This document shows positions 17,886 to 25,929 of a DNA stretch of 64,000 nt, in pieces (the first letter of the stretch is position 1; each line of letters begins with the position of its first letter). The notes beneath the pieces are model-generated. The model saw nothing but the letters and a program-made list of their open reading frames with translations. It did not search any database and was not told the DNA's origin. The stretch spans positions 4,340,001 through 4,404,000 of the forward strand of contig NZ_CP170448.1 of the NCBI RefSeq assembly GCF_042466685.1. The letters are read 5' to 3'. The DNA comes from Vreelandella sp042466685. GTDB taxonomy: Bacteria; Pseudomonadota; Gammaproteobacteria; Pseudomonadales; Halomonadaceae. The translations under genes were made by a program, and so were the position numbers.

Positions 17886-18695
17886 TCATTGGATTCGCTG
17901 ACGAAAGAGGCGCCAGCTTTGTGTCGTGACCGTCGCCAGGGTAAACAGCACAGCGGCGAGCGTGACAATCGTCGGGCCAGTCGGCGTGTCCATCACATAA
18001 GCGGTTCTCAGCCCCGCGGTCACCGCCAGCATGGCGACCCCAGCGGCCACCATCGCCATGACTTCTGGCGTGCGGCAAAATGGGCGCGCCGTGGCCGCTG
18101 GAATAATCAGCAAAGCGGCAATCAGCAGTACGCCCACCACTTTTAGCGCCACGGCGACGACCAGCGCCAGCGCCAGGGTGAGCACCAGCTGTTCGCGGCG
18201 TGGCTGGAGGCCGCTGGCATGAGCAAGCTCGTCGCTTAGCGTCGCGGTCAATAGGGATGACCAGCGCCAAAAAAGCAGTATTAGCACCAGCGCTACACCG
18301 CCGCCGATGATCCAGAGATCGCTTTTCCCGACGGCCAAAATATCGCCAAACAGATAGGCATTGAGGTCAATACGCACCCCGGCAAGAAACGACACTGCCA
18401 CCAGGCCAACCGCCAAGGCAGAGTGCGCCATGACCCCGAGCAGAGTATCCATGGCATAGCCGCGCCCGCTAAGTAGCGACACACAGCCTGCCATCACCAG
18501 GGCGACCGTCAGCACCCCCAGGAAGATGGAGACGTTCAGTAACAGCGCTAATGCGACGCCCAGAATGGCGGCATGCGCTGTCGCATCACCGAAGTAGGCC
18601 ATGCGCCGCCACACCACGAAACACCCCAACGGAGCAGCCGCCATCGCCACCAGCACCCCGGCAAACAGCGCACGCCACATAAAGTCATCCAACAT
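17886..18695 (-). CDS. znuB: Zinc ABC transporter permease ZnuB
   Basis: This 269-residue inner-membrane permease of the ABC-3 family has about eight or nine hydrophobic segments. The conserved loop segment RRMAYFGDATAHAAILG lies near residues 30-46. The start at 18695 has AGGAGG six bases upstream and overlaps the end of znuC by 11 bases; longer readings would run deep into znuC. With ZnuA and ZnuC it forms the high-affinity zinc importer. Manganese or iron ABC-3 importers are alternatives, but the His-rich ZnuA, the Zur-like site and the company of folE2 and dksA2 favour zinc. Confidence 0.9.
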   Translation of the reverse strand: MLDDFMWRALFAGVLVAMAAAPLGCFVVWRRMAYFGDATAHAAILGVALALLLNVSIFLGVLTVALVMAGCVSLLSGRGYAMDTLLGVMAHSALAVGLVAVSFLAGVRIDLNAYLFGDILAVGKSDLWIIGGGVALVLILLFWRWSSLLTATLSDELAHASGLQPRREQLVLTLALALVVAVALKVVGVLLIAALLIIPAATARPFCRTPEVMAMVAAGVAMLAVTAGLRTAYVMDTPTGPTIVTLAAVLFTLATVTTQSWRLFRQRIQ

Positions 18696-19437
18696 TGGCC
18701 GCCTCCTGATGATGGTGGCGGTAGAGCGCCAATGTCTGGGCGGTCTGGTCACCAAACAGCGCTTGATAATCCGGTGATGAGGCAACGTGCTCGGGTTCAC
18801 CTTCGCAACAAATAACCCGGTTCAGGCACAGCACGTGATCGGCGGTGCGCATCACCACGTGGAGATCATGACTGACCATCAACACAGCGCAGCCGTAGGT
18901 GTGGCGCACGCTTTCAATATGCTGATAGAACGCAGCGGTACCGCGGTGGTCGAGCCCTTGGGTCGCCTCATCGAGAATCAAAATATCGGGCTTTACCAGC
19001 AGCGCCCGGGCGAGCAGCACGCGCTGAAACTGGCCGCCCGACAGTTCGCTCATGGCCGCATGAATCAGCGCCTCGGCACCGGCATCTTCCAGCGCCTTGT
19101 GTACATCGCGATTTGCATGGCGGCGCGGCAAGTTGATAAAGCGCTTGACCGTCATGGGCAAGGTGGGATCCAAGTGCAGCCGCTGCGGCACATAGCCGAT
19201 GCGCTGCTGGGGTGCGATGGACACCTGCCCCGAGGTCGGCGTGACCGCACCGATCAGCGTTTTCACCAGCGTGGATTTTCCCGAGCCGTTGGGGCCAATC
19301 AGCGTCACCACCTGCTCTCGATGTAAGTCGAGATTGATGTTCTCAAGAACCTGCTGTCCACCGAAGCGAACGCTCAGTTGGCGAACGCTCAGAATCGCAT
19401 CGCTATCAGGAGGGTGAGCAAGCCGCATGGTTAACAT
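18685..19437 (-). CDS. znuC: Zinc ABC transporter ATP-binding protein ZnuC
   Basis: This 250-residue ATPase of the zinc importer has Walker A GPNGSGKST near residue 53, signature LSGGQFQR, Walker B ILILDEATQGLD and a switch histidine in MVSHDLHVV. The start may be 19437 or the in-frame ATG at 19428; neither has a strong ribosome site. It is the first gene of the leftward znuC-znuB-DUF1826-thrS run and diverges from znuA across a 100-base region. A Zur-like palindrome lies 20-33 bases upstream, in position to block the promoter. Confidence 0.92.
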   Translation of the reverse strand: MLTMRLAHPPDSDAILSVRQLSVRFGGQQVLENINLDLHREQVVTLIGPNGSGKSTLVKTLIGAVTPTSGQVSIAPQQRIGYVPQRLHLDPTLPMTVKRFINLPRRHANRDVHKALEDAGAEALIHAAMSELSGGQFQRVLLARALLVKPDILILDEATQGLDHRGTAAFYQHIESVRHTYGCAVLMVSHDLHVVMRTADHVLCLNRVICCEGEPEHVASSPDYQALFGDQTAQTLALYRHHHQEAANVG

Positions 19438-19456
19438 TCACTCTTGGTGTATTTGT

Positions 19457-19470
19457 TATGTTATAACATA
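19457..19470. promoter_or_regulatory. Zur-like operator in the znuA-znuC divergent promoter
   Basis: TATGTTATAACATA is a perfect 14-base palindrome centred 74 bases before the znuA ATG and about 27 bases before the znuC start. The core matches the known gammaproteobacterial Zur box, and the znuA/znuC intergenic region is the classic place for it. One site could control both directions. Confidence 0.85.
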
Positions 19471-19537
19471 CAAGATAAATATAGGCGAGTCTTGGCTCAC
19501 TATTGCGTTTAACAGTCACTTTTATCAGGAGAACCCC

Positions 19538-20587
19538 ATGAACAACCGTTTAGCCCGTTTATCTTGGCCGCTACTGGCGGCTTTCCCCCTTGTTGCCGCC
19601 GCAGACGTGCCGCGTGTTGCGGTGGATATTCCGCCCGTCTATTCGCTTGTCGCCAAGGTGATGGGGGAGCGCGGCGATCCTCGGCTGTTTATTCAGCCCG
19701 GCGCGTCACCCCACGGCTATTCGCTACGGCCTTCTGAAGCGCAATCGCTCGATGATGCTGACCTGGTCATATGGGTAAGCGACGCGCTCACACCCTGGCT
19801 ATCAGGGTCTATTGAGAACCTGGCTGGCGATGCACTCCATCTTGAGCTAATGGATGTACCCGGGATCACGGCATTGGAATACCGTGAAGGCGCGACCTTT
19901 GCGCTAAATGATGCTGATGAACACGGACATGACCACGCTCATCACCATGGACATGATCACGATCACGAGCACCACCATGAAGAGAGTCATAAAGAGAGTC
20001 ATGACGAAAGTGGCCACAATCATGACCATCATGACCATCACGATCACCATGGCCATGATCACAGCCATACCGGTATGAATCCGCATGCTTGGCTGGATCC
20101 GGCCAATGCACGCCGCTGGCTTGATGCCATCGCCGAGCAGCTAAGTGAGATCGACCCTGATAACGCCGCGTACTATCGCGATAACGCCGCCCAGGGCAAA
20201 GAGGAGTTAACCACTCTTCAGGAGCATATCCAGGATCGTTTGGCCAGCAGCGCCGACACACGCTTTATTGTTTTCCATGATGCTTACCAGTACTTTGAGG
20301 AGGCCTTTAATGTGCACGCGGCTGGCGCCATCTCCATTGGCGATGCCTCTTCACCTAGCCCTGCGCGTATCGAGAAGCTGCAAACGCTGGTGAATGATGA
20401 AAATATCCAGTGTGTGTTTAGTGAACCCCAGTTCAATCCGCAGATGGTCAATAACGTTTTCGGGGATACGTCGGCTTATATCGGTGTCATTGATCCCCTG
20501 GGCGTGGGCCTGACGCTGGATGCTGACCTCTACGATGCGCTGCTGGCGCAGTTGGCCGATGAGATTACGCGCTGCACTGACGGCTAA
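19538..20587 (+). CDS. znuA: Periplasmic zinc-binding protein ZnuA
   Basis: This 349-residue substrate-binding protein (cluster A-I) of the zinc importer starts at 19538, preceded by AGGAGA. A signal peptide runs to about residue 22 (ends VAAA-DV). Metal ligands are expected at the histidines in SPHGYSLRPSE and MNPHAWLDP, and in the later VFHDAYQYF. Between about residues 125 and 180 lies a very His- and Asp-rich flexible loop, typical of zinc rather than manganese binding proteins and thought to gather zinc. The gene diverges from znuC and shares the Zur-like operator. Its stop overlaps the convergent downstream gene by 3 bases. Confidence 0.93.
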   Translation: MNNRLARLSWPLLAAFPLVAAADVPRVAVDIPPVYSLVAKVMGERGDPRLFIQPGASPHGYSLRPSEAQSLDDADLVIWVSDALTPWLSGSIENLAGDALHLELMDVPGITALEYREGATFALNDADEHGHDHAHHHGHDHDHEHHHEESHKESHDESGHNHDHHDHHDHHGHDHSHTGMNPHAWLDPANARRWLDAIAEQLSEIDPDNAAYYRDNAAQGKEELTTLQEHIQDRLASSADTRFIVFHDAYQYFEEAFNVHAAGAISIGDASSPSPARIEKLQTLVNDENIQCVFSEPQFNPQMVNNVFGDTSAYIGVIDPLGVGLTLDADLYDALLAQLADEITRCTDG

Positions 20588-21252
20588 ACAGTTTTTTTCT
20601 GAAACAGCTGGCCGAGTTGATAGAGGTCGTGCATATATCTATCAAACTTCGTAATAAGCAGTGACGTAACGATAAAGGCATAAATCAGCAGCATGACTGC
20701 CATGGGGTCGTTTAGCCAAGCCAGCCAAGGCGTCGAGACTGGATAACCCAGCGTATAAACACTCATGGCAGCCAGTAGCTGAACCAGAAAACAGTTCAAA
20801 ATAACCAGTGTAATCAACGCTGCGCGTATATTGGTACGCGGCAGCGTTGTTTTCCAAAACGGCAAGTGATGCACTTTTACGCTGTTTATACTCGTACTGT
20901 TTTTACTCACACAGCTTGCGCCGTTAAAACGCAGCCGCGCTTTACGCCGCAACAACGGGATCGCGTAGACGCCTTTTTCCTCTTCAGCAAACACCTTCAG
21001 CGCGATATCCCGGTCGAGATTAGGGCTCAAGGTATTGGCTGCCGCTTGATCAAAATCTGACCGGGCACGGGTTTGCGTGGCGGTTTTGGCTTGTTCAGAA
21101 AGCGCTTGTAAGTGGCTTTTATCAGCCTTCGACAACTTTTTATCGTTGCCAACGTTGATGTTGTAATGAATTTCATACACCTGATACAGAGCAGCGGTCA
21201 CGCCCACAAAGATCATCAAAAAGACAATATATATCAACATATTAATAGACAC
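20584..21252 (-). CDS. Hypothetical membrane protein
   Basis: I do not recognise this 222-residue protein. It has one hydrophobic segment at about residues 5-25, a charged stretch with Lys- and Gln-rich sequence to about residue 130, and two further hydrophobic segments at about 143-168 and 180-203. The C-terminus is likely cytoplasmic and basic. The gene is convergent with znuA, overlapping at the stops, and has no operon partner. The upstream 285 bases are AT-rich. Codon use looks somewhat less GC-rich than its neighbours, which may hint at acquisition. Confidence 0.6.
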   Translation of the reverse strand: MSINMLIYIVFLMIFVGVTAALYQVYEIHYNINVGNDKKLSKADKSHLQALSEQAKTATQTRARSDFDQAAANTLSPNLDRDIALKVFAEEEKGVYAIPLLRRKARLRFNGASCVSKNSTSINSVKVHHLPFWKTTLPRTNIRAALITLVILNCFLVQLLAAMSVYTLGYPVSTPWLAWLNDPMAVMLLIYAFIVTSLLITKFDRYMHDLYQLGQLFQKKTV

Positions 21253-21537
21253 CTTTTAAATGAAAACGCACCTGTTCAAGCGAAAAACTTGTTAGCCTTC
21301 AAACTAACATTGTGACTATGCCTGTACACCGTTCATCTGTATAGGCTCAGAAAGCTGCTAAAAAGGCGGATCAGATCAACTGTTCAGCGTCCAACGCCTA
21401 CCTATCACTCATCAGCCAGCCTCGATTCACACCAGTCATTAGGTTAATATCAAAGGGTTGCTATCAGAGTGTTACTGTATTGTTATGCAGCAGTACTCAC
21501 CCACACGTCAGCTGTCAGCGGCACCGTTGGTAACCCT
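21253..21537. other. AT-rich gap between the unknown membrane gene and the LysR gene
   Basis: These 285 bases separate two divergent genes and hold no credible frame apart from a 23-codon extension of the LysR gene. They should contain both promoters. No terminator, RNA gene or repeat is visible. Confidence 0.4.
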
Positions 21538-22437
21538 ATGAGCCATCCACTACTCCCCCTCAATCCGCTCAGAGCGTTTGAGGTAGCCGCCCGCCTTCGC
21601 AGCCTAACCCGTGCGGCAGACGAACTGCATGTATCCCAGGTAGCGGTTAGCCGCCAAGTGAAAGTATTAGAGGATTACCTTGGGGTAGCGCTGTTTAACC
21701 GCTTGCATCGCGGTATTGAACTTACCCAGGAGGGCGCAGAGCTCTACGCGGGGGTTAAAAACGCTTTCCGCGAGCTCGAAAATGCCTCGCGCAAAGTATC
21801 ACGTCGAAATAAGCGTGATGTGCTCTCGATCCAGTCCTACACCACTTTCTCGCAGCGTTGGTTGATTCCAAGGCTGGCCGATTTTCATAACAGAAATCCG
21901 CTGCTTGAGGTCAAGCTGTCATCGTCGTTAAAGCCGGTTGATTTCCAAACACAGAGCGTCGATGCCGCCATCCGCTCCGGGCATGGTGACTGGCCAGGAC
22001 TACATGCTGAAAAGCTGGTGGATATCGAGCTGATTCCCATTGTTTCCGCCGCTTTATGGGAAGCCGAGGGGTTGGCTAAAAACGATATTGCCAAGGTGCG
22101 TCGGCTACACTCCATGGCGCGCCCAGACGACTGGAAGACATGGCTGGCGGAAAGTGGTTTAGAGGGCATGGATGCAGAAGCGGGCATGAAGTTCGACAAC
22201 TCAGCGCTCGCCTATGAAGCGGCGTCGATGAATATTGGCGCCGCCATCGCCATTAAGGTATTTGTCGAGCGCCAACTGCAGGAAGGCAGCTTTGTGGCGC
22301 TATCAGACACGGTATGCCGCACCGGCGAGGCGTACTATCTGACATGGCCCAAAGACGCCCGCCCTTCTGATGCCCTGATCAAGTTTCTAGAGTGGATGAA
22401 GGATCTGATTGGCCACCCCTTGGGCCAGCCAAGCTAA
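21538..22437 (+). CDS. LysR-type regulator, GcvA-like
   Basis: The 299-residue regulator starts LPLNPLRAFEVAARLRSLTR, characteristic of the GcvA/AmpR branch. The HTH (AADELHVSQVAVSRQVK) lies at about residues 27-44, followed by the linker and substrate-binding domain. The start at 21538 gives the standard family length; a GTG at 21469 would add 23 atypical residues. It is convergent with the MFS carrier gene, 7 bases between stops. Target genes are not clear; the nearest substantial candidates are the MFS carrier and the CoA/tricarboxylate cluster to the right. Confidence 0.8.
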   Translation: MSHPLLPLNPLRAFEVAARLRSLTRAADELHVSQVAVSRQVKVLEDYLGVALFNRLHRGIELTQEGAELYAGVKNAFRELENASRKVSRRNKRDVLSIQSYTTFSQRWLIPRLADFHNRNPLLEVKLSSSLKPVDFQTQSVDAAIRSGHGDWPGLHAEKLVDIELIPIVSAALWEAEGLAKNDIAKVRRLHSMARPDDWKTWLAESGLEGMDAEAGMKFDNSALAYEAASMNIGAAIAIKVFVERQLQEGSFVALSDTVCRTGEAYYLTWPKDARPSDALIKFLEWMKDLIGHPLGQPS

Positions 22438-22444
22438 GGAACGC

Positions 22445-23611
22445 TTACTGAACTTGCTGCCTTCTAAGGCGTTGAAAAAGCAGCCAATGCAATAAAAGCA
22501 GCATCCCGCAGGCGAAATACGCCAGTGTAAAGCCGCCAAGCTGAGTCACAATCCCCAATAGCAGCGGTGCGGCAAACTGCATGGCCCGATTAGCCATCAA
22601 GCGCACCGCTAAGGCGTGGGCGCGCTGACGCTCCGGTACGGATTCTGCGATAACCACCATGGAAAGCGGCTGAGAGAGCCCTACGCCCAGCCCCACCAGA
22701 ATGGAAAACAGGCATAGCCAGTAGACATTCCCCGTCACCCCCACCAGCATTAGCCCCAGCGCCATGAACAGCAACGTGAGCGACATGGTGGCGTAACGGC
22801 CGTGAAGCAGAGCGACAATGGCACTGGTAAACGGCCTAACCGCCATAGAGGCAAGTGCACGCAGGCTGACCAACAGCCCAATGACGGTGCCCGAGAGCGC
22901 CAGGCTCTCAAGATAAACCGGAAAGTAGCTGCCGTGAGCCCCCAGCGCCAGCATGGCCGCCAGGGAGATAATCAGCGATAGCTTCACCCCCTGGGAGGTT
23001 TTCAGCAGTTGCCACTGCTGCCCGGCACTGACCAGCAAGCCATCGCGGGGTTGATCGCTATGGGAGGTACGCCGGTTGGCCATAAAAAAGGCCACCAGCG
23101 CCACAAAAGAGGCAACGAAAGCGCCATAGAACGCGGCACCTGGGCCACCTCGATGATCAATGATCCAGCCCGCCAGCAGCGGCCCCACCATCTGCCCAAT
23201 CGATAAATAGGTGGTGTACCAGCCAAAATACTTTTCCAGTACCGTGCCCTGCCCCAGGTACGTGATTGCCGTTTGGGCTGAAATGATCATCAGCAGCTGC
23301 GCCAAGCCAATCACCAACTGCCCGGCCATTAACCCCTTAAAGCCTGGCACGACTGCCAATAAGCCAGCACCGATCACCATGGCCACGGCCCCTATCTGAA
23401 GAGTGCGAGGGCTGCCCAAGCGTGCCACCAGTGAGCCAAACGGGAGCGCTAACAGTAGCGGTAATACGTAAGGAGCACTGACGATCAAGCCTAGTATTAA
23501 CGGTGTCGCGCCCAGCTCAATGGCCGCGAGCGGCACCGCCACCAGTAACATCGTTTGCACGACAAAGGCGGTGCCTAAGCTTAGACATATGCAAGCAAAC
23601 GCTTTATTCAT
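22445..23611 (-). CDS. MFS transporter
   Basis: The 388-residue protein has about 12 hydrophobic segments and the MFS loop motif between helices 2 and 3 (GSLVARLGSPR near residue 65). The start at 23611 has AAGGG ten bases upstream; an ATG at 23647 is less well placed. The substrate cannot be told from the sequence; it resembles small-molecule or drug efflux carriers of the major facilitator superfamily. It is the last gene in the leftward direction after tctA, separated by 78 bases, so it may belong to the same transcript and export or import a product of that pathway. Confidence 0.78.
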   Translation of the reverse strand: MNKAFACICLSLGTAFVVQTMLLVAVPLAAIELGATPLILGLIVSAPYVLPLLLALPFGSLVARLGSPRTLQIGAVAMVIGAGLLAVVPGFKGLMAGQLVIGLAQLLMIISAQTAITYLGQGTVLEKYFGWYTTYLSIGQMVGPLLAGWIIDHRGGPGAAFYGAFVASFVALVAFFMANRRTSHSDQPRDGLLVSAGQQWQLLKTSQGVKLSLIISLAAMLALGAHGSYFPVYLESLALSGTVIGLLVSLRALASMAVRPFTSAIVALLHGRYATMSLTLLFMALGLMLVGVTGNVYWLCLFSILVGLGVGLSQPLSMVVIAESVPERQRAHALAVRLMANRAMQFAAPLLLGIVTQLGGFTLAYFACGMLLLLHWLLFQRLRRQQVQ

Positions 23612-23689
23612 GACACCCTTTGAACGGCATGCCGACCTCCCTGTCACTAATGCTCATGGTCAATCACATCGCCAAGCTCCAATTAGGTT

Positions 23690-25189
23690 TTAGTGGGCCC
23701 GATACCCTTTCACTTTTTTACGAAACATACCCAGCGCCGGGAGTAAGAACGACAGTGCCGCGATAGCCAACAATGTTGCACTAAGCGGATTAGCAACCAA
23801 AGTCGTCACATCACCATTGGAAATGGACAGCGCCCGTCGCAGGTTGGTCTCCAACATATCGCCTAATACCAGGGCCAAAATGACTGGCGCCAAGGGAATA
23901 TTCGCTTTGCGCAGCACATAGCCGACTACCCCAAAGGTCAGCGCCACGTAGACCGGGAACATGGAGCTTGTTGAAGCATAAGCCCCAACCAAGCTAATCG
24001 ACGCCACAATGGCGGCAATCGCCGGGCGGGGAATGTCGGCCACTTTGGCCCAGAACCGCGCCCCCGCAAGGCCAATAAAGACCATGATCGGCACACTCAA
24101 CCAGAGTGACACAAACACCGTATAGGGAATTTCAGGATTAGTGGTAAACAGCAATGGGCCCGGCTGTACCCCATGGATCATTAGCGCGCCGATCATAATG
24201 GCGGTAGTCGCGGAGCCCGGAATACCCAGCGCGAGCAACGGTGACAGAGAGCCCGAAACCGAGGCATTATTGGCCGTTTCCGATGCCGCAATGCCTTCAT
24301 AGCTGCCGTTACCAAACCGCTCCGGCTGCTTTGAAAAACGCTTGGCCACCGCGTAGGAGATGAAGGAACCAATTGACGCCCCAGCGCCCGGTATAACGCC
24401 CACAAAATAACCGATTAATGAGCTACGTAAAAACAGATATTTCATCTTATAAAAGGTTTTGAAGGGCACCTCTAAAATACCGCTCATGGGCTGATTCTTT
24501 ACTTTATGGCTTGCTCCCGCCTCAATCATAAAGAGCACTTCTGAGAGGGCAAACAGGCCGAGCAAGACAGGTACTAACGGCAGACCTTCAAAAAAATCGG
24601 GATGGTAGCTAAAGCGCGGAACACCGGTTTGACTATCCAGCCCGACGGTGGCTAATGCAAGGCCAAGCCCCATCGCCAAAGCCCCTTTCAGCATTGAACC
24701 GGAAGAGAAGCTCGACACCAGGCTCAACCCCAGCAGGGCAAGCGCAAAATAGGCCGATGGGCCAAAATTCAGCGCATACTCAGAGAGCGGTACGGCGGTA
24801 AAAAACAGCAGAATGGTACTAACAAAGATACCGATACCTGAGGAAATAATGGAAATATTCAGCGCAATACCGGTTTTACCCTGCTTGGTAAGGGGGTAGC
24901 CGTCCCAGGTGGTCGCCACCGCTGCTGCCGTGCCAGGGGAGTTAAGCAAGATGCCCGAAATGGCGCCGCCATACTCGGCAGCGGCAAACAGCGCGACCAG
25001 CATGACGATAGAGACAAGCGGATCCATACTGTAAGTAAAGGGAATCATCAGTGCGATCCCTAGGCTAGGCCCTAAACCGGGAATAGCGCCAATCAAGTAA
25101 CCGATAAAAGCACCCGCGATAAGGCCAACAAGCACCATGGGGTCGGCAAAGGCATTCAGCCCTATTAAAAGATTATCAATCATGTTCAA
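23690..25189 (-). CDS. tctA: Tripartite tricarboxylate transporter permease TctA
   Basis: The 499-residue large membrane subunit has about 12 hydrophobic segments. The two TctA signatures are visible: GYLIGAIPGLGPSLG near residue 30 and YFVGVIPGAGASIGSF near residue 262. It works with TctB (3-base gap) and a periplasmic TctC protein to take up a carboxylate with sodium or protons. Here tctC (31150-32130) is separated from tctBA by three acyl-CoA genes, which ties the transporter to that pathway. Substrates in the family include citrate, aromatic acids and dicarboxylates, so identity remains open. Confidence 0.9.
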   Translation of the reverse strand: MNMIDNLLIGLNAFADPMVLVGLIAGAFIGYLIGAIPGLGPSLGIALMIPFTYSMDPLVSIVMLVALFAAAEYGGAISGILLNSPGTAAAVATTWDGYPLTKQGKTGIALNISIISSGIGIFVSTILLFFTAVPLSEYALNFGPSAYFALALLGLSLVSSFSSGSMLKGALAMGLGLALATVGLDSQTGVPRFSYHPDFFEGLPLVPVLLGLFALSEVLFMIEAGASHKVKNQPMSGILEVPFKTFYKMKYLFLRSSLIGYFVGVIPGAGASIGSFISYAVAKRFSKQPERFGNGSYEGIAASETANNASVSGSLSPLLALGIPGSATTAIMIGALMIHGVQPGPLLFTTNPEIPYTVFVSLWLSVPIMVFIGLAGARFWAKVADIPRPAIAAIVASISLVGAYASTSSMFPVYVALTFGVVGYVLRKANIPLAPVILALVLGDMLETNLRRALSISNGDVTTLVANPLSATLLAIAALSFLLPALGMFRKKVKGYRAH

Positions 25190-25192
25190 ACC

Positions 25193-25693
25193 TCAATCGA
25201 AATAGACGCCGAGCACCAGTACAAAGATGGCGTAAATGCCTAAAGCCAATAAGGGTGGCAGCGTTAGCAGTAGCGAGTAACGGTTCTCCCCTCCCAGTTT
25301 CATTAATAAAAAAGCCAGCAGTGTAATACCCACGATTAGCCCCACCCACTCCAGCGCCAGTACCACAGCGACCATCACCATCATCGATAGCAACACTTGC
25401 ACTGGCCGGCTAATCTCAACTAATGAGTCGCTTTCCTGGCTGGGCTTACTTAAAAAACTCACTATAATTAAAAGCAGTAATGAAATCCCAATCAGCGTGG
25501 CGACTAACAGCGGAAATCCGCTGGCTCCAATGCCTGAAGAGCTATAGCTGGGCAGCTTAAGTGCGTCATTCGCATATAAAGCGGTCGCTGCCAGCAGCAC
25601 AAAATATACCGCTAGTTCCAGCCATTTTTTTCGTACTGTAAGTGTCTTATTTTCCACTTCAGGCGCTTCTGCATCGGCATTTTTAATACTCAC
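25193..25693 (-). CDS. tctB: Tripartite tricarboxylate transporter small subunit TctB
   Basis: The 166-residue membrane protein has four hydrophobic segments (about residues 28-46, 60-82, 103-125 and 138-160), the usual TctB layout. It lies directly before tctA with GAGGT as ribosome site for the latter. Upstream is a 236-base gap that could hold a separate tctBA promoter. TctB is needed for transport but carries little substrate information. Confidence 0.82.
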   Translation of the reverse strand: MSIKNADAEAPEVENKTLTVRKKWLELAVYFVLLAATALYANDALKLPSYSSSGIGASGFPLLVATLIGISLLLLIIVSFLSKPSQESDSLVEISRPVQVLLSMMVMVAVVLALEWVGLIVGITLLAFLLMKLGGENRYSLLLTLPPLLALGIYAIFVLVLGVYFD

Positions 25694-25929
25694 TGGCGGC
25701 CTCCATATTTCTTGTAGTTAATGATTGGCGTAGCATTAAAAACGCCATCACACTTATTTTATTAATACTGCTTTTCCAGGTACTGTTTTTAACTGTTGTT
25801 TCAACTTCTGTTTCTAGCGCCACATTTTTTCCAATCATGGCGCAGGGCGGACAAAAGAGAAACTGACCATTTATCAGGCTTGACCACCGCTACTATTAGG
25901 CTGAAACACGACTAAAGGATGATCGACAC
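25694..25929. other. Gap upstream of tctB, possible promoter
   Basis: This AT-rich stretch lies between the FadJ-like gene and tctB, both leftward. I see no open frame or strong hairpin. Its base composition and position suggest a promoter for tctBA, but no clear -35/-10 pair or operator could be assigned. Confidence 0.35.

Noticed and set aside
17854..18270. Upstream extension of the DUF1826 frame
   Set aside because: It lies inside znuB, is Arg/Gly-rich and lacks the conserved character; GGAG before ATG 17853 marks the start.
19910..20075. Tandem repeat or CRISPR-like array in znuA
   Set aside because: The repetition is the His-rich coding loop; no regular repeats with spacers are present.
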